A program made the position numbers and the translations under genes. 64,000 bases of DNA, taken from Arsenicicoccus dermatophilus (GTDB taxonomy: Bacteria > Actinomycetota > Actinomycetes > Actinomycetales > Dermatophilaceae). The stretch covers positions 2,294,001 to 2,358,000 of the forward strand of contig NZ_JAKZHU010000001.1 of assembly GCF_022568795.1 (NCBI RefSeq), read 5' to 3'. This document shows positions 18,471 through 25,329 of this stretch, piece by piece. A model generated the notes under the pieces. That model saw nothing but the letters and a program-made list of their open reading frames with translations, was not told the DNA's origin and did no database searches. Position 1 is the stretch's first letter. Every line of letters begins with the position of its first letter.

Positions 18471-19205
18471 ATGGCCACGATCCAGGAAGTCCTCGACCGG
18501 CTGCTCGCCCGCATTGACGCGGTCAACGCGAAGGCCGCGGCCGAGGTGAGGAAGCGTCCCGTGCCCACCCAGGTGGGTGCCGCGCTGGCTGGAGCCCAGG
18601 ACGCCGCCGCGGCGCGTGCTGCGATCGGGGCCGCCGCCGACGGGGTCCTGCCCTACCTGTGGGACGGGACGACGAAGGGCGGTACGCCCGGGACGACCTA
18701 CGTCCCCGCTTCCGTGTCCGCCCTGGACGACGCGACCGGGTGGGAGTGGGAAGGGACGGCCGGGTCGATCAGCGGGGGCGCCGCGACGATCCCTGCCGGT
18801 TCGATGCTTACCCTGGCCCTCGACGTCCCGGTCGGCAAGAGCGTCCGCACCCGCGTCGAGGTCACCGCGGGCGCCTCCGGGCACGCCGAGGTCGGCTACT
18901 TCGACGCGTCCTGGGGATGGATCAACGGCCCCGGGTGGGACCCGACCTGGACTGGCCCGGGGTCCTACGCCAGCGCGTACACCCAGGTCCCGGCCGGAGC
19001 CGTCAACGGCATGAAGGTCAAGATCAGCAACGACGCGGCCTCGCCGATGACGGTGACGCTGGTGCAGGTCGAGGAGGCCGACACCCCCGGCACGGGCGGG
19101 CGCCCTGCCGCGACGTGGGTGGAGTGGCGATCCGCGACCGACCCGACCGGGCTGCCCGACTTCGACCGCATCCACGACACGTGGCTGCCCACCGTGGTGG
19201 TGTGA
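18471..19205 (+). CDS. Tail fibre-like protein with beta-sandwich domain
   Basis: The 244-residue product starts 1 nt after the previous stop. Residues 1-60 are a helical Ala-rich stalk (EVLDRLLARIDAVNAKAAAEV); residues 60-210 form a predicted beta-sandwich (GWEWEGTAGSISGGAATIPAGS...SVRTRVEVTAG) resembling the carbohydrate-binding-like domain of the neighbouring fibres. It is probably an accessory fibre or binding subunit working with the GH26-like protein encoded 1 nt downstream. Confidence 0.55.
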   Translation: MATIQEVLDRLLARIDAVNAKAAAEVRKRPVPTQVGAALAGAQDAAAARAAIGAAADGVLPYLWDGTTKGGTPGTTYVPASVSALDDATGWEWEGTAGSISGGAATIPAGSMLTLALDVPVGKSVRTRVEVTAGASGHAEVGYFDASWGWINGPGWDPTWTGPGSYASAYTQVPAGAVNGMKVKISNDAASPMTVTLVQVEEADTPGTGGRPAATWVEWRSATDPTGLPDFDRIHDTWLPTVVV

Positions 19206-19206
19206 C

Positions 19207-20232
19207 GTGACCCTCCCCGCCCCGGCGCGCCGATCCGTCACCGGCTCCGGCGCCGCCACCCCTCCCGTCCGACCGCTGCGGGGCATGTTCACCGGCAACG
19301 ACCCCGGAACACTCGACGCCTGGATCGCCGCGCACGGCCTGGAGGTCCCCCTCGGCCACCAGTTCGCGGGCTACTCCACCTGGGCCGACATCGCCACGCC
19401 CTGGGGGCACACCGAGTGGGCCGCCTGGGTCACTGCCAGGCCGGGCCGCCGCTGGTCGACCAGCCTCGCGCTCGTCGCGGCGGAGACCTCCGGCGACCTC
19501 GCCGCCGTCGCGGGCGGTGGCCACGACGAGCACTTCCGATCCTGGGCCACCAGCGCGCAAGACCACCCCGAGCTCCGCAACGGGATCATCCGCCTCGGAT
19601 GGGAGCACAACGCCGCCGGCCACCCGTGGTCCCTCACCAGGGACGACCAGGGCAGCCTCGCGTCCTACAATGCCGCGTTCGCGCGCGTCGCGAAGATCCT
19701 CAAGGACACCATGCCCGCCTGCCGCATCGAGTGGTGCCCCAACGTCGGCACCGAGCTGTGGACCGGCGATTTCGCGTCGATGTACCCCACGGCCGCGCAC
19801 CAGCACATCGACGTCATCGGCATCGGCTGCTACGACTACATGTGGGGCGCCACGACGGCGCCCCAAGGGCAGCCCACGCCGCTCGAGGAGCGGTGGGCGT
19901 GGATCACCGAGGGCACCCGCGGAGCAGGGAAGAACGGACTCGCCGATCAGGTCCGGCTCGCCCGAGCCAAGGGCAAAGCTCTCGGCCACACCGAGTGGGG
20001 CCTATGGCCCTACGACCCCACCAACCCCCACGGCACCACCGGCGACGACCCCCGCTTCGTCCATAAGCTGGCCCGCTGGCACCGCGCCTACGGCTACGCC
20101 TACGAGATCTACAACAACGTCCTCACCGGCGACGGCCACGACCACCGTCTCGAGACCTACCCCCAGTCCCTCACCGCATACCAGGACATCCACGCCCCGG
20201 CCTCACCGTGGATGCCCCCAGACCAGCCCTGA
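19207..20232 (+). CDS. GH26-like glycoside hydrolase of the prophage tail region
   Basis: The 341-residue protein consists almost entirely of one TIM-barrel-like domain. Visible family marks are IIRLGWEHN with acid/base candidate Glu133, CRIEWCPNVG, IDVIGIGCYDYMW, and ALGHTEWGL with nucleophile candidate Glu263, in the order and spacing of GH26 (mannanase/lichenase) enzymes. There is no signal peptide, so it would leave the cell with the virion or on lysis. It lies in the fibre gene string, 1 nt after the previous gene. It probably degrades a host capsule or wall glycan; the substrate cannot be told. Confidence 0.75.
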   Translation: MTLPAPARRSVTGSGAATPPVRPLRGMFTGNDPGTLDAWIAAHGLEVPLGHQFAGYSTWADIATPWGHTEWAAWVTARPGRRWSTSLALVAAETSGDLAAVAGGGHDEHFRSWATSAQDHPELRNGIIRLGWEHNAAGHPWSLTRDDQGSLASYNAAFARVAKILKDTMPACRIEWCPNVGTELWTGDFASMYPTAAHQHIDVIGIGCYDYMWGATTAPQGQPTPLEERWAWITEGTRGAGKNGLADQVRLARAKGKALGHTEWGLWPYDPTNPHGTTGDDPRFVHKLARWHRAYGYAYEIYNNVLTGDGHDHRLETYPQSLTAYQDIHAPASPWMPPDQP

Positions 20233-20265
20233 TCACGAGCACGGCGACGCCACCACCCCACGGGG

Positions 20266-20655
20266 CTACGGCCACATCCGCTTGATGGTCCCGTCCGCGT
20301 AGATGTGCCAGAACCCTGCGTCGCTGCGATCGATCGCCTTCTCGATGCGAGGGCGGGCCGTGATGAAGGCCTCCACCATCTGGTCCATCCTGAGATCCTG
20401 CCTCGCCAAGCAGAAGAGAAAACTGCCATCTGTCAGAGCGGACAACTCCTCCGTGCGGTAGCGGATGCGGCGGTCCTTGGTCAGCAGGGGCCAGCCGCGG
20501 TCGCAGCCGTACCGGATCCACGTGTCGTCAGGCACGTCCTGGGCGTCGCGTGGGTAGACGTCGGAGAGCATGTGGACCGTCCAACCGGCATCGCGCAGCC
20601 GGGCAACGGTCACCCGTCCGAGATTGCGGTCGGCGAAGAACTCAGGCGGCCGCAA
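20266..20655 (-). CDS. VapC45-like PIN-like toxin
   Basis: This 129-residue protein has the compact DUF5615/Mut7-C-like PIN fold: FFADRNLG near the N-terminus (conserved Asp at residue 8), DDTWIRYG, and LLTKDRRIRYR with Lys/Asp in the middle, followed by a helical end. VapC45-type toxins are ribonucleases. The start overlaps the antitoxin gene by 14 bp, so the antitoxin is translated first. It is convergent with the GH26-like gene, with only 33 bp between the stops, and forms an accessory cargo unit in the prophage. Confidence 0.75.
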   Translation of the reverse strand: MRPPEFFADRNLGRVTVARLRDAGWTVHMLSDVYPRDAQDVPDDTWIRYGCDRGWPLLTKDRRIRYRTEELSALTDGSFLFCLARQDLRMDQMVEAFITARPRIEKAIDRSDAGFWHIYADGTIKRMWP

Positions 20656-21304
20656 CGCGACAGATGTCCTCTACCTGGTCGCGGCTGAGGTCGAACTCCT
20701 CGGCTACAACATCCATGGGCTCGCCAGCCTGCCAGAGAGAGACGACGGCCTCGATCGGAGTCCTGGATTCTGCGAGGACAGGACTACCCCACGCGAAACG
20801 AGGATCGATGATGACCTCTGCCCTGTCCGGGTACTGCGACAGCCGCAACGCCCTCGGGCGACCCTCGTCGTCCCACTTCACGAACCGGAGATGGCTGGCG
20901 AGCACCTCCCGGATCGAGCCCTGGTTGTGCTGATTCACGAGGGCGTCGTCGAGCTCCGCGAAGAGCCGCGAGTCCTTCCCAGCCGCGCCGGAGGGGTCTC
21001 CAATCGTGGCCAGTCGGCTACTCGCCAGGGCATAGGGGTCGCTCATCCCTTCGCGGAGGATTTGCACGACTTTGCGGATCTCGTCCATAGGGATGCCTGC
21101 CGTGCGCAGCTCGCGCAGGACATGGGCTTCGATGACACCGACGAAAGGGACCCGAGGCCATCCGCGCCGCTCGGGGACGACGGAGTGCACCAGTGGCTCC
21201 GCGCCATCGAGCGGCTTCAGCCAGACGTCAAGGGTCGACTCCGGCATCCGCAGGTGCCGGGCGGCGTCACGGGCCGTCAGGATCGGAGTGCGGTAGATGT
21301 CCAT
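20642..21304 (-). CDS. VapB45-like antitoxin with DUF433 domain
   Basis: This 220-residue protein has a MerR-like winged HTH start (TARDAARHLRMPESTLDVWL, about 10-29) and a DUF433-type C-terminus (about 160-220: RTPIEAVVSLWQAGEPMDVVAEEFDLSRDQVEDICR), the architecture of the antitoxin of the M. tuberculosis VapBC45 (Rv2018-Rv2019) type. GAGAGGGGG precedes the ATG by 6 nt. It would bind the toxin and autoregulate the pair; the promoter should lie in 21305-21470. The HTH reading is from sequence pattern only. Confidence 0.75.
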   Translation of the reverse strand: MDIYRTPILTARDAARHLRMPESTLDVWLKPLDGAEPLVHSVVPERRGWPRVPFVGVIEAHVLRELRTAGIPMDEIRKVVQILREGMSDPYALASSRLATIGDPSGAAGKDSRLFAELDDALVNQHNQGSIREVLASHLRFVKWDDEGRPRALRLSQYPDRAEVIIDPRFAWGSPVLAESRTPIEAVVSLWQAGEPMDVVAEEFDLSRDQVEDICRVAAA

Positions 21305-21470
21305 GTCGGCCCCCTCTCAAAAGCTCGCTGTCCATGCGAACGGTACCCGACCGCCTAGGTGTGATGCCCGCCCCGATGCGCGGCATGCTGGCGCGGTTTG
21401 ATGGAGTGCGCCAACTGGCCGTCAGTCGACGGCCGCGAGGTGCCCCGACCCAGGGGTGGGGGCGATGTGG
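21305..21470. promoter_or_regulatory. Gap between lipoprotein and antitoxin genes
   Basis: The 166 bp without a gene hold the antitoxin ribosome-binding site (about 21310-21318, minus strand) and a 7-bp perfect hairpin, GGCCGTC (21417-21423) with GACGGCC (21428-21434), 48 bp after the lipoprotein stop. The hairpin may end the lipoprotein transcript. The promoter and operator of the toxin-antitoxin pair are expected here, but I cannot point to clear -35/-10 boxes. Confidence 0.4.
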
Positions 21471-21797
21471 TCACGAGCACATCGACGCAGCCGACGCCGT
21501 GAACTGCGCCGCGTCGCGGCGGTGCACGTGCCCGACCGTGACGCGATGCTCCGCCACGATCCGGCGCATCACCCCCGCACCATCCGCGCCCTCGGCCACG
21601 GCCCGGCACGCCGACACCCTCACCGCCTCCAGCTCGGCGTCGGTAGGGGTGCCGTCGGTCATCGGCCGAGCCACCTGCAGCCATGCCCCGGCCATTGCCG
21701 TGCCCACCACCGGCGGCGCCGGGGCGGGACCCTGTGCCCGCCCCGAGCATCCCGCCACAGCCAGCACGACCACTGCCGTGAGCATCCCTCGCCTCAT
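21471..21797 (-). CDS. Prophage-encoded small lipoprotein (DUF732-like)
   Basis: This 108-residue protein has a classical lipoprotein signal peptide: MRRGM, a hydrophobic core and the lipobox VAGC (Cys17). The mature part is short, with two further cysteines (in SACRAV and at SMCS) and a helical pattern reminiscent of DUF732 proteins. It stands head to head with the gene at 21825 (27 bp between starts) and lies between the toxin-antitoxin unit and the lysis genes. Phage lipoproteins in such cargo positions often block superinfection; that role is inferred. Confidence 0.6.
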   Translation of the reverse strand: MRRGMLTAVVVLAVAGCSGRAQGPAPAPPVVGTAMAGAWLQVARPMTDGTPTDAELEAVRVSACRAVAEGADGAGVMRRIVAEHRVTVGHVHRRDAAQFTASAASMCS

Positions 21798-21824
21798 GCC
21801 CTCAGCATCCCACCGGAGCCGCCC

Positions 21825-21977
21825 GTGTTCATCCCGGCATACGCCTACCAGCCGCCCCCACCTCCACCGCAGACATGGGACGAGGGCAACGGCCCACCCC
21901 CCACCGACCGACCGACCGACGCCGGGCCCTGGCTCGACAGCGACACCGGAATCCTCTACATCCCCCAGGAGCCCTGA
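21825..21977 (+). CDS. 50-residue phage protein
   Basis: The GTG start has CGGAG upstream; the stop overlaps the next ATG (TGATG). The product is Pro-rich (YQPPPPPPQTWDEGNGPPP) and ends in LDSDTGILYIPQEP, the same short beta motif found three times in the protein at 16950. A short CCGA tandem run (about 21901-21918) encodes part of it. The motif shared with a tail protein and the coupling to the next gene suggest it is real. Function unknown. Confidence 0.5.
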   Translation: MFIPAYAYQPPPPPPQTWDEGNGPPPTDRPTDAGPWLDSDTGILYIPQEP

Positions 21978-22432
21978 TGGACCGTGCCACGCCCGACCGC
22001 TTGCGAGACCGCGTCGCGGGGATGCTCGATCGGCACCCGTGGGAGCTGATCTTCATGGGCTGGTGGATCGCCGCCGGGATCATGCTCACCGCCGCGACCT
22101 GGGACCACAGCTTCGACCCCTCCCCTTCCCTCACCGAGCTGCCCGACCTCGTGTGCCTCGCGCTCGGGCTGCCGCTCGCCGTGGGGGGAGCACTGGTGCT
22201 CATCGCGATGCTGCGCCGCTGGGACGACCTGGCGGTGCGGTGGCGGATCGAGCGCGCCGGCCTGACCCTCGGCGCCGCTGCGTGGGTCGGGTACGCCGCG
22301 TGCGTCGCCTGGTACCGCGTGGAGTCGGCCCTGCCCTACGGGATGGCCCTGAGCATCGCTGCCGCCGCGCTGTGGCGGGTCAGGGCATCCCGGCGCGAGG
22401 AGCGCACCATCCGCCGCATCAGGGGGCACTGA
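21977..22432 (+). CDS. Phage membrane protein, four predicted TM helices
   Basis: The 151-residue product starts at an ATG overlapping the previous stop. Hydrophobic segments are at about 23-43 (WELIFMGWWIAAGIMLTAATW), 57-80, 94-115 and 120-136, with a basic C-terminal tail (RVRASRREERTIRRIRGH). Its position just upstream of the endolysin, tight coupling to another membrane protein, and topology fit a holin or a holin-associated protein. No conserved holin family is recognised. Confidence 0.6.
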   Translation: MDRATPDRLRDRVAGMLDRHPWELIFMGWWIAAGIMLTAATWDHSFDPSPSLTELPDLVCLALGLPLAVGGALVLIAMLRRWDDLAVRWRIERAGLTLGAAAWVGYAACVAWYRVESALPYGMALSIAAAALWRVRASRREERTIRRIRGH

Positions 22433-22813
22433 GTGAATGCCTACGAACTCGCGGCCGGCATCTTCGGCGGGATCGTCACCGTGATCCTCGCCGTGCTGCA
22501 GCGCGACCGCAAGGACGCGAAGCAGACGCCGATCACCCAGGACGACCGGATCGCTGCTGGTGGTGGTGATCTGGCGTACGTGCTGGGCATCGCCAAGGCG
22601 GCGTCTGAGCGCGCTGAGGTAGCGGAGGCGCGAGCCGCTCGCGCTGAGGCTGCCGCAGCGGAAGCCACCCGCCGCGCCGACGCCGCCGAGAACCGCTCGG
22701 CCCGCTCTGAGGAGGCGCTGCGGCTCATCACCGACTGGGCCCACGCCATCGTCCAGAACTGGACCGCGCTGCGGCAGCGCGAGACCCCGCCTGACCTTCC
22801 CGACCTGCCCTGA
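22433..22813 (+). CDS. Phage membrane-anchored coiled-coil protein
   Basis: The 126-residue product starts with a GTG immediately after the previous stop. One N-terminal TM helix (about 4-22) is followed by a long charged coiled coil (about 50-100, repeated AxRAxRAEAAAAEA pattern) and an acidic Pro end. In actinophages such proteins accompany lysis genes and may act as spanin-like or holin-modulating factors, which is only positional inference. Confidence 0.55.
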   Translation: MNAYELAAGIFGGIVTVILAVLQRDRKDAKQTPITQDDRIAAGGGDLAYVLGIAKAASERAEVAEARAARAEAAAAEATRRADAAENRSARSEEALRLITDWAHAIVQNWTALRQRETPPDLPDLP

Positions 22814-22826
22814 CCGACCGCCCACC

Positions 22827-22854
22827 AGCCCCCGGACCACCCCGGCCGGGGGCT
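22827..22854 (+). terminator. Hairpin before the endolysin gene
   Basis: AGCCCCCGG (22827-22835) pairs with CCGGGGGCT (22846-22854), followed by TTCCC. This is close to an intrinsic terminator. It lies 23 bp before the endolysin start and may keep endolysin expression low until late, or simply regulate read-through. Confidence 0.55.
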
Positions 22855-22876
22855 TTCCCATGCCCAGGAGGCACCC

Positions 22877-24001
22877 ATGTCCGACCACATCGTTGGCATC
22901 GACCCCACCCTCGACCCGAACCCGGCCGATCTGCCCGACCTGACCGGGATCCCGGACCCCGAGCCCGGCAAGGCCGACGCCCCCACCGAAGCGCTCGGCT
23001 TCGCCGCCGCGGCGCCCGGGGCTGCCCGCCAGCTCCTCGCCCGCTACGTCTCTTGGCTGCGCACCCAGGTCGGCCGCACCGAGGACCCGGCCGGCAGCAA
23101 CCGCGTCACCCTCCACCTCGCAGGCGCCGACCGCGACCTGTGGGGCTACGTGCGCCCCTCCTTCCAGGGATCCCCGTGGTGCGCGGCAACCCCCACCGGC
23201 GGGCTCCTCCAGTTCGGCGTCGACCTCCGCAAGCTCTTCCCCAACGGCAACAGCTTCTACTGCCCGTGGCTGGAGTCGATGGCGAAGGACCGCGGTGTGT
23301 GGCGCACCGGGGACTACTCCCCCCAGACCGGCGACCTTTCCCTCATGGACGACGGCCACACCGGGCACGCCACCCACGTCGAGACCAGCGCCCCCGACGC
23401 CAGCGACTACGCCGGCTACCGGCAGATCGGCGGGAACACCTCCCCGGGCAACGCTGGCTCCCAGAACAACGGGGGCGGCGTGTGGCTGCGGGACCGGGCC
23501 CGCTCCGTCATCCGCGGCTGGATCGACATGGGCGCGCTGCTGGAGCAGATGCAGGCCGAGGGCCTCACCGACGCCCTCGCCGCGGGCAACAGCAACGCCC
23601 CGGCGAAGCGCACCGATATCGCCCCCGGATGGCGGCGCGTCGACAAGCCCTACGTCGTGGACACCGCGAAGAGCTGCGACGTCCTGTCTGTCGCTGCCCT
23701 GAACCGCGCTCTCGCCGCGGACGGAGCAGCCGAGGCCGGCGTGAAGGCCCACACGCAGCGCGACGACCTCACCGTCAAGATCGTCCTCGCCAGCCTCTAC
23801 CGCATCGGTCTCGTAACCCAGGCCTACTACTGGCGCGGCATCGCAGGCACCGACACCCAGGCTGCTATCGACACCTTCCGCCACTGGGTCGGACCGTCCC
23901 GCGGCTGGACCGAGGACGACATGACCGGCACCGTCGGCATCGAGACGCTCGAGATGCTGTTCTACGACGCCGGTGTGATCGTGCCCGAGGTCGTGGCGTG
24001 A
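22877..24001 (+). CDS. Endolysin with CHAP-like amidase domain
   Basis: This 374-residue protein has an ideal AGGAGG upstream. Residues about 48-215 form a CHAP-type peptidase: Cys102 (SPWCAA), the PQTGDLSLM loop, His167 (HVETS) and Asn187 (IGGN) fit the catalytic order. Residues about 245-374 look like a peptidoglycan-binding helical domain (VAALNRALAADG...DTFRHWVG...). There is no signal peptide, so it needs a holin. It cuts the host peptidoglycan at the end of infection. The stop overlaps the next start (GTGA). Confidence 0.75.
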   Translation: MSDHIVGIDPTLDPNPADLPDLTGIPDPEPGKADAPTEALGFAAAAPGAARQLLARYVSWLRTQVGRTEDPAGSNRVTLHLAGADRDLWGYVRPSFQGSPWCAATPTGGLLQFGVDLRKLFPNGNSFYCPWLESMAKDRGVWRTGDYSPQTGDLSLMDDGHTGHATHVETSAPDASDYAGYRQIGGNTSPGNAGSQNNGGGVWLRDRARSVIRGWIDMGALLEQMQAEGLTDALAAGNSNAPAKRTDIAPGWRRVDKPYVVDTAKSCDVLSVAALNRALAADGAAEAGVKAHTQRDDLTVKIVLASLYRIGLVTQAYYWRGIAGTDTQAAIDTFRHWVGPSRGWTEDDMTGTVGIETLEMLFYDAGVIVPEVVA

Positions 24002-24318
24002 AGCGGGTCCTCGCGGTGATCGCCGCGAATATCAAGGCCGAGCCCGCGCTCGTCACGCAGACCATCGGCGCGGTCCTCACCCTGCTCGTCGCGTTCCGGG
24101 TGCCGGTCACGGAGGATCAGCGAGCAGCGATCCTCGGGGTCGGGATGGTCCTCGTGGGCCTGGTGATCCGCGCGCAGGTCACGCCTGCCGCGAAGGTCGC
24201 CGCCCGTGTCGACGGCGAGGGCCGGGTCGTGTCCGGTCCGGCTGACCCTGTCCACGACGACGGCGACCCGGTCGTCGTGTCTGCGTCCGGTGAGTATCAG
24301 GGCCGTCATCTTGCCTGA
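23998..24318 (+). CDS. Holin-like two-TM protein
   Basis: The 106-residue product is coupled to the endolysin by a GTGA overlap. Two hydrophobic segments (about 20-38, VTQTIGAVLTLLVAFRV, and 47-65, AAILGVGMVLVGLVIRA) separated by a short polar loop, and a hydrophilic C-terminal tail, match a class II holin-like topology, as in many actinophage lysis cassettes. It is the last phage gene before the terminator and the tRNA. Confidence 0.65.
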   Translation: MKRVLAVIAANIKAEPALVTQTIGAVLTLLVAFRVPVTEDQRAAILGVGMVLVGLVIRAQVTPAAKVAARVDGEGRVVSGPADPVHDDGDPVVVSASGEYQGRHLA

Positions 24319-24373
24319 CCAGCACCTGACTGACTGACCGACTGACGGGCACCCTGTGTGCGCGTCCGGTGAG

Positions 24374-24413
24374 ACTCCCCCGCTACCAGCATGATGCCTG
24401 GTGGCGGGGGAGT
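24374..24413 (+). terminator. Terminator at the end of the prophage late operon
   Basis: ACTCCCCCGCTACCAG (24374-24389) pairs with CTGGTGGCGGGGGAGT (24398-24413) with a single G-U wobble; an 8-nt loop and a TT follow. It closes the phage operon 55 bp after the holin stop and lies just 10 bp from the 3' end of the tRNA gene, so it also protects the tRNA from phage read-through. Confidence 0.75.
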
Positions 24414-24423
24414 TTCCGCGTTG

Positions 24424-24496
24424 CGCCCCCAGCAGGACTCGAACCTGCAACCGTCGGATTAGAAGGCCGATGCTCTATCCGTTGAGCTATGGAGGC
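24424..24496 (-). tRNA. tRNA-Arg (TCT), likely prophage attachment site
   Basis: A cloverleaf can be drawn: acceptor GCCTCCA/TGGGGGC with a single T-G pair, D arm GCTC/GAGC, anticodon loop CTTCTAA (anticodon TCT), T arm GCAGG TTCGAGT CCTGC, discriminator G, CCA not encoded. Positions 31 and 39 are C and T and do not pair. The 3' end faces the phage genes, the usual geometry for integration into a tRNA 3' end. The att core cannot be measured because the other end of the prophage is outside the window. Confidence 0.9.
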
Positions 24497-24571
24497 CGGG
24501 AGCACGAGTCTAGTCGCGTGTCGGACCCCTGCCGACGAGCGCGCATGGCGCGGCAGGGAGAGCATGGCGCC

Positions 24572-25288
24572 ATGAAGACCGCCGACGTCGAGGTCCACGT
24601 CGCCCGCGTCGTCGACACCCCGGCGCTGCGCGGGCTGCTGGACGACGGCGAGCTCGCCCGGCTGGACACCCTCGTGCGGGCCCAGGACCGGGCCCGGCTG
24701 GTCGCCTCGCACGTGCTGCTGCGGCGGGCGCTCGCGGTGCGCTGCGGCGTCGACGCCGGCGAGATCGTGCTCGAGCGCCGGTGTCCCACCTGCGGATCCG
24801 ACGAGCACGGCCGGTTGGAGGCCCCCGACCTGGGGGTGCACGTCTCGCTCGGGCACGCGGGTGACCTGGTCGCCGTCGCCCTCTCTCCCGACGGCCCGGT
24901 CGGCGTGGACGTGGAGGTCGAGTCGGCCTGCGACTTCGAGGGATTCGACGAGGTGTCGCTGCACCCCCAGGAGCAGGCCCGGCTGGCCGCCCTGCCCGAG
25001 GGCGAGCGCACCTGGGCTCGGGCGACCTGGTGGGTGCGCAAGGAGGCCACCCTCAAGGCCACCGGCCACGGCCTGACGGTCGATCCGGCCAGCGTGCGGG
25101 TGACCCCGCCGGACGAGGAGCCCGCCGTCGTCGGGTGGCCCGAGGAGCCTCGTCCCGTCATCCATCTGGAGGACCTGCGGGTACCGGACGGGCACGTGGC
25201 GGCCGTGGCGCTGCACGACGCCGACGACCGGGTCGCCGCGATGGAGGTCACCCGCCGCGACGGGGACGAGCTGCTCGACCTCGGTTGA
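24572..25288 (+). CDS. 4'-phosphopantetheinyl transferase (Sfp type)
   Basis: This 238-residue enzyme transfers the phosphopantetheine arm of CoA to carrier-protein serines. The diagnostic motifs are present: CPTCGSDEHGR (71-81), VSLGHAGDLVAVAL, GVDVE (111-115, Mg-binding Asp113 and Glu115) and WWVRKEATLKATG (153-165, Glu158). The ATG at 24572 is chosen because GGGAG precedes it. It faces the NRPS operon across a shared terminator and is the natural activator of the carrier domain there. Confidence 0.9.
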   Translation: MKTADVEVHVARVVDTPALRGLLDDGELARLDTLVRAQDRARLVASHVLLRRALAVRCGVDAGEIVLERRCPTCGSDEHGRLEAPDLGVHVSLGHAGDLVAVALSPDGPVGVDVEVESACDFEGFDEVSLHPQEQARLAALPEGERTWARATWWVRKEATLKATGHGLTVDPASVRVTPPDEEPAVVGWPEEPRPVIHLEDLRVPDGHVAAVALHDADDRVAAMEVTRRDGDELLDLG

Positions 25289-25298
25289 GCCCGCCGCC

Positions 25299-25329
25299 GA
25301 GGGCGGCTGCCCCGAGCGCAGCCGCCCTC
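25299..25329. terminator. Bidirectional hairpin between convergent genes
   Basis: GAGGGCGGCTGC (25299-25310) pairs perfectly with GCAGCCGCCCTC (25318-25329), loop 7 nt. The right arm overlaps the aminopeptidase stop codon. It would end both the phosphopantetheinyl transferase and the NRPS-aminopeptidase transcripts. Confidence 0.7.

Noticed and set aside
21355-21750. A second minus-strand frame overlapping the lipoprotein gene
   Set aside because: Different frame, Gly/Arg-rich and without a signal peptide; the lipoprotein frame has a perfect lipobox.
21901-21918. Short CCGA tandem run as a phase-variation tract
   Set aside because: Only about four units and inside a short Pro-rich frame; too short to claim slippage switching.
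24313-24350. CTGA/CCGA-like tetranucleotide run after the holin
   Set aside because: Short and imperfect, with no partner sequence at another place in the window; no evidence that it is an att core.
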